Part shown: piece after piece, positions 60,160-64,000 of the stretch | Layout of the letters: every line of letters begins with the position of its first letter | Position numbering within the stretch: the first letter of the stretch is position 1 | Assembly (NCBI RefSeq): GCF_011057645.1 | Contig: NZ_JAALGE010000002.1 | Span: forward strand, 1 to 64,000 | DNA from: Marisediminicola senii | GTDB taxonomy: Bacteria; Actinomycetota; Actinomycetes; Actinomycetales; Microbacteriaceae | DNA length: 64,000 nt | Reading direction: 5' to 3' | Notes under the pieces: model-generated | What the model was told of the DNA's origin: nothing | Database searches by the model: none | Seen by the model: the letters and a program-made list of their open reading frames with translations, nothing else | Position numbers and translations under genes: made by a program

Positions 60160-60165
60160 TGTCAA
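60160..60165 (-). promoter_or_regulatory. TTGACA, candidate -35 of ssrA
   Basis: A perfect TTGACA on the minus strand lies 44 bases before the mature 5' end, but no good -10 stands 17 bases on (TGCCAC). TAAGAT at 60193-60198 is an alternative -10 further upstream, which would put the inverted-repeat arm in the transcript. Confidence 0.35.
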
Positions 60166-60255
60166 TCGCCGCACCTCGCGGTGCAGCCCTCTATCTTACG
60201 ATGGATGCCTGCGCTCCACTACCAGGTCGGCATACTCGAAGCGGTGCCGCAGGAA

Positions 60256-60732
60256 TCAGTCGCCGAGGTTACGGCGGGCGCCCATGGCCCGGTCGGCCTC
60301 GCGCTTGTCCTGGCGTTCGCGCAGCGTCTGCCGCTTGTCGTATTCGCGCTTGCCCTTCGCGACGGCGATCTCGACCTTGGCCCGGCCGTCGAGGAAATAG
60401 ATCGAGAGCGGCACGATCGTGTACCCGCCCTCCTTGATCTTGTTGTGGATCTTGAGGATCTGCTGCTTGTGCAGCAGCAGCTTGCGCTTGCGACGGGGCG
60501 GGTGGTTGTTCCAGGTGCCCTCGTTGTACTCGGGGATGTGCACGGCGTCGAGCCACGCCTCGCCGTACTCGACGAACGCGTACCCGTCGATCAGCGACGC
60601 ACGCCCGGCCCGCAGTGACTTGACCTCGGTGCCGGTGAGCACGAGTCCCGCCTCGTAGGTGTCCTCGATCGTGTAGTCGTGGCGCGCCTTGCGGTTGCTG
60701 GCGACGACCTTCTGGCCACGCTCCTTGGGCAT
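60256..60732 (-). CDS. smpB: SsrA-binding protein
   Basis: 158 aa OB-fold protein. [39 protein letters not shown] and [11 protein letters not shown] are family hallmarks; the basic C-terminal tail ([17 protein letters not shown]) enters the mRNA channel. It binds tmRNA and delivers it to stalled ribosomes. GGAGAG precedes the ATG. Located between ftsX and ssrA, the common actinobacterial order. Confidence 0.97.
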   Translation of the reverse strand: MPKERGQKVVASNRKARHDYTIEDTYEAGLVLTGTEVKSLRAGRASLIDGYAFVEYGEAWLDAVHIPEYNEGTWNNHPPRRKRKLLLHKQQILKIHNKIKEGGYTIVPLSIYFLDGRAKVEIAVAKGKREYDKRQTLRERQDKREADRAMGARRNLGD

Positions 60733-60871
60733 TTCACTCTCCGTCGTACTGCTCGCGGGTGCTGCGGAACCGCACTGTTGCGCGAGCAGCCTTCGATCAT
60801 ATCCGACGGAGCCTGCGCGTCACGGCCGGGGCATGCCCGGAGCTCGGCCGGGCAGCGCCGCCTTGGCTCGA

Positions 60872-61789
60872 TCAGACCTTGAGGTAGCGGTTGATCGCCA
60901 CGCCGGCAGACGCCGCAGCGAGCAGCGCACCGATGACCAGCAGCACGGGCGCCACCAGCAGGGCCTCGGTGATGCCGATGTAGGCCGTCGTGGTCTGCAG
61001 GGTCGAGCCGAGGTAGTCGATCACGAAGAACCGCACGATGGCGATCACCGCGAGGGCCGCCAGCACCGAGCCGATCAGCGCGGAGATCACTCCCTCGAGG
61101 ATGAAGGGCGTCTGGATGAACCGGTTCGATGCGCCGACCAGGCGCATGATGCCGAGTTCCCGCCGCCGGGAGAACGCGGACAGCCGGATGGTGGTGGCGA
61201 TGAGCAGCACGGCCGCGACGAGCATCAGGCTGGCGATGCCGATGGCCGTGTAGCTCGCGGCGTTGAGGGCCGCGAAGATCGGGTCGAGGTAGCGCCGTTG
61301 GTCCTGCACCTCCTCCACCCCGGCGAGCCCCGACAGGCTCTCGACGAGCGCGTCGGACTGGGTCGGGTCGTTGAGGTTGACCCAGAACGCCTCGTTGAGG
61401 AACTCGGGTGAGACGAAGTCGGAGAACTCGCTGTCGGAGAACTGCTCGACATACCGGTCGTATGCCTGCTCGTGGCTCTCGAACTCGTAGTCGTTGATGA
61501 GCGAGGCGAGGGCGGGCGACGCCAGCTGGTCTTCTACTGCGTCCTTCTGCTCGTCGGTAGCCTCGGTCAGGTTGCAATTGCCGATCTCGGAGGCCGAGGT
61601 GCAGAAGTACACCGCCACCTGTGCCCGGTCGTACCAGTAGCCCTTCATCTGGCCGATCTGCGCCTGGAGCAGGATGGCGGCCCCCACGAAGGTCAGCGAG
61701 ATGAAGGTGACGAGCACCACCGAGACCACCATCGAGATGTTGCGCCGCAGGCCGCCAGCGACCTCCGACATGATCAGGCCGAACCTCAC
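60872..61789 (-). CDS. ftsX: Cell-division protein FtsX (ABC permease)
   Basis: 305 aa. N-terminal membrane segment (about 21-43), a large extracellular domain (45-185; [19 protein letters not shown] with two cysteines), and three C-terminal segments ([60 protein letters not shown]). FtsX partners FtsE and activates peptidoglycan hydrolases such as RipC at division. Its start overlaps the ftsE stop by 4 bp. Confidence 0.96.
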   Translation of the reverse strand: MRFGLIMSEVAGGLRRNISMVVSVVLVTFISLTFVGAAILLQAQIGQMKGYWYDRAQVAVYFCTSASEIGNCNLTEATDEQKDAVEDQLASPALASLINDYEFESHEQAYDRYVEQFSDSEFSDFVSPEFLNEAFWVNLNDPTQSDALVESLSGLAGVEEVQDQRRYLDPIFAALNAASYTAIGIASLMLVAAVLLIATTIRLSAFSRRRELGIMRLVGASNRFIQTPFILEGVISALIGSVLAALAVIAIVRFFVIDYLGSTLQTTTAYIGITEALLVAPVLLVIGALLAAASAGVAINRYLKV

Positions 61790-62541
61790 TGTGCTGCCCC
61801 CTTGGTGACCGGGTTCGATACCGTGCCGTCGACGGTCTCGCCGAGCGTGGGAACGGCCTGGGTCTGGTACCCGCCCTGCCGTTCGTCGCGCACGACCTGG
61901 CCACTGACCAGCTCGATCACGCGGCGCTGCATCTGGTCGACGATGCCGGCGTCGTGGGTGGCCATGATGACGGTGGTTCCGCTCAGCGAGATCCGCTCGA
62001 GCAGGGTCATGATGCCCGCGCTGGTGAGCGGATCGAGGTTACCGGTCGGTTCATCGGCCAGCAGGATCGCCGGCCGGTTGACGATGGCCCTGGCGATGGC
62101 GACGCGCTGCTGCTCTCCACCGGAGAGCTCGTGCGGCAGCCGGGACGCCTTGCCAGCGAGGCCGACCATCTTGAGCACATCGGGAACGGCCTCCTGGATG
62201 AAGCCCTTGCTCTTGCCGATCACCTCGAGCGAGAACGCGACGTTCGCGAAGACGTCCTTCTGCGGCAGGAGGCGGAAGTCCTGGAACACCACGCCGAGGT
62301 TGCGGCGGAAGAACGGCACCTTGCGGTGCGACAGCCGACTGAGGTCGTTGCCGAGCACGTGGATGCGCCCCTTGGAGGGGTTCTCCTCCTTCAGCACGAG
62401 GCGGAGGAAGCTCGACTTTCCCGACCCGGATGCCCCGACCAGGAAGACGAATTCGCCCTTCAGGATCTCGAGCGTCACCGCGTTGAGGGCGGGTCTCGCG
62501 GTACCCGCATAGAGCTTGCTGACTTCATCGAACCGAATCAT
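61786..62541 (-). CDS. ftsE: Cell-division ATP-binding protein FtsE
   Basis: 251 aa. [10 protein letters not shown] opens the protein, Walker A is [10 protein letters not shown], the signature is [15 protein letters not shown], Walker [12 protein letters not shown] and H-loop MATHD. The C-terminal 25 residues extend beyond the usual 229-aa form. ATG at 62541 lies 9 bases after TAGGCT (62551-62556), leaving at most two or three untranslated bases. Confidence 0.96.
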   Translation of the reverse strand: MIRFDEVSKLYAGTARPALNAVTLEILKGEFVFLVGASGSGKSSFLRLVLKEENPSKGRIHVLGNDLSRLSHRKVPFFRRNLGVVFQDFRLLPQKDVFANVAFSLEVIGKSKGFIQEAVPDVLKMVGLAGKASRLPHELSGGEQQRVAIARAIVNRPAILLADEPTGNLDPLTSAGIMTLLERISLSGTTVIMATHDAGIVDQMQRRVIELVSGQVVRDERQGGYQTQAVPTLGETVDGTVSNPVTKGAAQ

Positions 62542-62646
62542 GACCACCCGAGCCTACGAGGGCCCGGGTACCGTCAGGTACCGACAGGCCGCCCCCAGCG
62601 CATTCATAGCCTGCGCAGCGCGGCCGTTGCGGGCCGATTTACCGTT

Positions 62647-63753
62647 CTATTCCTTGTCGCGCTTACGCCACTTGATGCCGGCGTTGATGAACCCGTCGAG
62701 GTCTCCGTCGAACACGTTCGAGGGGTTGTTGACCTCGTATTCCGTGCGCAGGTCCTTGACCATCTGGTAGGGCGCCAGCACGTATGACCGCATCTGGTCG
62801 CCCCAGCTCGCCGTGATGACACCGGCGAGTTCCTTCTTCTGTGCCGCCTCCTCTTCCCGCTGCAGCACGAGCAGTCGGGACTGCAGCACCCGCAGGGCTG
62901 CCGCGCGGTTCTGGATCTGGCTCTTCTCGTTCTGGCAGCTGACCACGATGCCGGTCGGGAGGTGCGTGATACGCACGGCGGAGTCGGTCGTGTTGACCGA
63001 CTGCCCACCCGGTCCCGACGAGCGGAACACGTCGACCCTGATGTCGTTCTCCGGCACGTCGATGACATCGGTCTGCTCGATCAGCGGAACGACCTCGACC
63101 GCCGCGAAGCTGGTCTGCCGCTTGCCCGCCGAGTTGAACGGGCTCATCCGCACCAGGCGGTGGGTTCCGGCCTCGACGCTGAGGGTGCCGAAGGCATACG
63201 GCGAGTCGACCTCGATGGTGGTCGACTTTATCCCGGCCTCCTCGGCGTAGCTCGTGTCGAGCACGGTCGTGGAGTAGTCGTGCTGCTCAGCCCAGCGCAG
63301 GTACATGCGCTGCAGCATCTCGGCGAAGTCGGCGGCGTCGACCCCACCAGCGCCGGCGCGGATCGTGATGACGGCAGCCCTGGCATCCCATTCCCCATTG
63401 AGCAGGGTCTGCACCTCGAGGTCGCCGAGCACCTTCTGGATACTGGCGAGCTCGTCGACCGCCTCGGTGGCCGAGTCGTCGTCGTCGGCCTCGTTCGCGA
63501 GCTGCACCAGAACGGCGAGGTCGTCGAGGCGCGATTCGATGCTGGTGAGCTTCGCGAGTTCGGACTGGCGGTGGCTCAGTGCGCTGGTGATCTTCTGCGC
63601 GGCGTCGGGGTCGTCCCACAGGTTGGGCTCCCCCGCCTGCTCGCTCAGCTCGGCGATGTCGGATTCGAGTCGCTCGACGTCGATCACCGAGCGGATATCG
63701 GCGAAAGTCGACTGGAGGGCGGCGATCTGGTCGGAGATGTCAAGGTCGGTCAT
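62647..63753 (-). CDS. prfB: Peptide chain release factor 2
   Basis: 368 aa. GGQ motif in [10 protein letters not shown], the stop-codon recognition tripeptide region before SPFNSAG and LVRMSPF, and [17 protein letters not shown]. It ends translation at UGA and UAA. The gene is a single open frame: the programmed +1 frameshift found at codon 26 in many bacteria is absent. TAGGCT (63763-63768) lies 9 bases before the ATG. It is divergent from the MFS gene. Confidence 0.97.
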   Translation of the reverse strand: MTDLDISDQIAALQSTFADIRSVIDVERLESDIAELSEQAGEPNLWDDPDAAQKITSALSHRQSELAKLTSIESRLDDLAVLVQLANEADDDDSATEAVDELASIQKVLGDLEVQTLLNGEWDARAAVITIRAGAGGVDAADFAEMLQRMYLRWAEQHDYSTTVLDTSYAEEAGIKSTTIEVDSPYAFGTLSVEAGTHRLVRMSPFNSAGKRQTSFAAVEVVPLIEQTDVIDVPENDIRVDVFRSSGPGGQSVNTTDSAVRITHLPTGIVVSCQNEKSQIQNRAAALRVLQSRLLVLQREEEAAQKKELAGVITASWGDQMRSYVLAPYQMVKDLRTEYEVNNPSNVFDGDLDGFINAGIKWRKRDKE

Positions 63754-63801
63754 GGCGGCTACAGCCTACCGCCGCGCGTCTGGCTGCCTTCCGCCCGCGG
63801 G

Positions 63802-63807
63802 TAGCAT
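63802..63807 (+). promoter_or_regulatory. -10 hexamer TAGCAT of the MFS gene (leaderless)
   Basis: TAGCAT, 7 bases, then ATG at 63815. Confidence 0.64.
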
Positions 63808-63814
63808 CGAACCG

Positions 63815-64000
63815 ATGACCACCGAAGAGCCCCCATTCCGCTGGCGTGGGATCGCTCTCCCGGCGCTCCTGCCCACCCTGCTCTTCTCGATCGGCGAGGG
63901 CGCCATCATCCCGGTCATTCCCATCGTCGCCGACCGCCTCGACGCGAGCCTCGCGGTCGCCGGCTTGATCGCCGCAATGCTCATGGTCGGGCAGCTGATC
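63815..64000 (+). CDS. MFS transporter, N-terminal part (cut by window end)
   Basis: The first 62 codons are present. IALPALLPTLLFSIGEGAII and PVIPIVADRLDASLAVAGLI form the first helix and the start of the second; the pattern fits a 12-TM major facilitator. The substrate cannot be judged from the fragment. Confidence 0.8.
   Translation, partial: MTTEEPPFRWRGIALPALLPTLLFSIGEGAIIPVIPIVADRLDASLAVAGLIAAMLMVGQLI

Larger units (their letters stand above)
59697..60160. repeat. Perfect 20-bp inverted repeat flanking ssrA
   Basis: AACTCAACAGCGCGTGACTG at 59697-59716 is the exact reverse complement of 60141-60160. In a precursor RNA of the minus strand the two arms would pair, closing off the tmRNA with 24 bases on the 5' side and 7 on the 3' side. 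The element recalls the leader/spacer processing stems of actinobacterial rRNA operons. Confidence 0.85.

Noticed and set aside
63600-63753. Programmed +1 frameshift in prfB
   Set aside because: The first 60 codons read through without an in-frame TGA; the family alignment continues from the ATG.

Overview
The window comes from a high-GC Gram-positive actinobacterium, most probably a member of the Microbacteriaceae or a close Micrococcales relative. The evidence is the strongly G+C-rich third-position codon use, a fused E2-E1 2-oxoglutarate enzyme (kgd) without a lipoyl domain, a SigH/RsrA redox sigma/anti-sigma pair, a mycothiol-type arsenate reductase domain, guaB1, an MshA-like glycosyltransferase, the block prfB-ftsE-ftsX-smpB-ssrA, and a tmRNA tag ending in ADFALAA. 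At least seventeen genes begin 6-7 bases after a TANNNT/CANNNT -10 hexamer, so leaderless transcription is a dominant mode here. All names come from reading motifs; no database search was run.

Layout. 1-112: end of an IS982-type transposase. 124-3453: a GH13 glucosidase, an 11-unit hexamer repeat, and a histone-H1-like gene coupled to a ParA-type ATPase. 3476-12739: mostly catabolic and accessory genes (epoxide hydrolase, luciferase-like monooxygenase, acetyltransferase, ArsR-ArsC fusion, epimerase, EamA exporter, glycerate kinase, ECF sigma factor with a membrane partner). 12958-16926: an envelope-stress block (TPM-domain protein, PspA, membrane acyltransferase-like protein). 17043-25524: arginase-like, crotonase, flavoprotein disulfide reductase, MshA-like glycosyltransferase, small HEXXH protein, iron-regulated siderophore reductase, lipoprotein, amidase. 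25566-27702: a YtrA-type GntR regulator, its palindromic operator and its ABC transporter. 27725-35719: small unknown proteins, two short-chain dehydrogenases, an SMR pump with its TetR regulator, acetyltransferase, ung, phosphoribosyltransferase, acyltransferase and MFS exporter.

35926-38540: metY-metX, a two-step route from homoserine to homocysteine. 38663-42666: an unusual signalling locus with two paralogous NarL-type regulators flanking a histidine kinase and a kinase-like membrane protein; the first regulator lacks the phospho-accepting aspartate. 42680-50390: thiamine-binding-like protein, GT87-like transferase, nnrD, an old yellow enzyme, two CNNM/CBS proteins and guaB1. 50520-58820: conserved core genes kgd, rsrA-sigH, aroA-rsgA-hisN. 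58855-64000: an unknown helical protein, tmRNA, smpB, ftsX-ftsE, prfB and the start of an MFS transporter.

The most unusual observations are the pseudo-receiver two-component locus, a perfect 20-bp inverted repeat flanking ssrA, a leaderless 14-codon leader peptide joined by TGATG to an acetyltransferase, an ArsR-ArsC fusion with no cysteine in its regulator half, a 41-bp duplication that creates a mini-ORF between the SMR and TetR genes, an orphan hairpin with a terminator-like tail at 9524-9568, and strong enrichment of the heptamer GGCATCC/GGATGCC. No prophage, CRISPR array, tRNA or rRNA gene was found.
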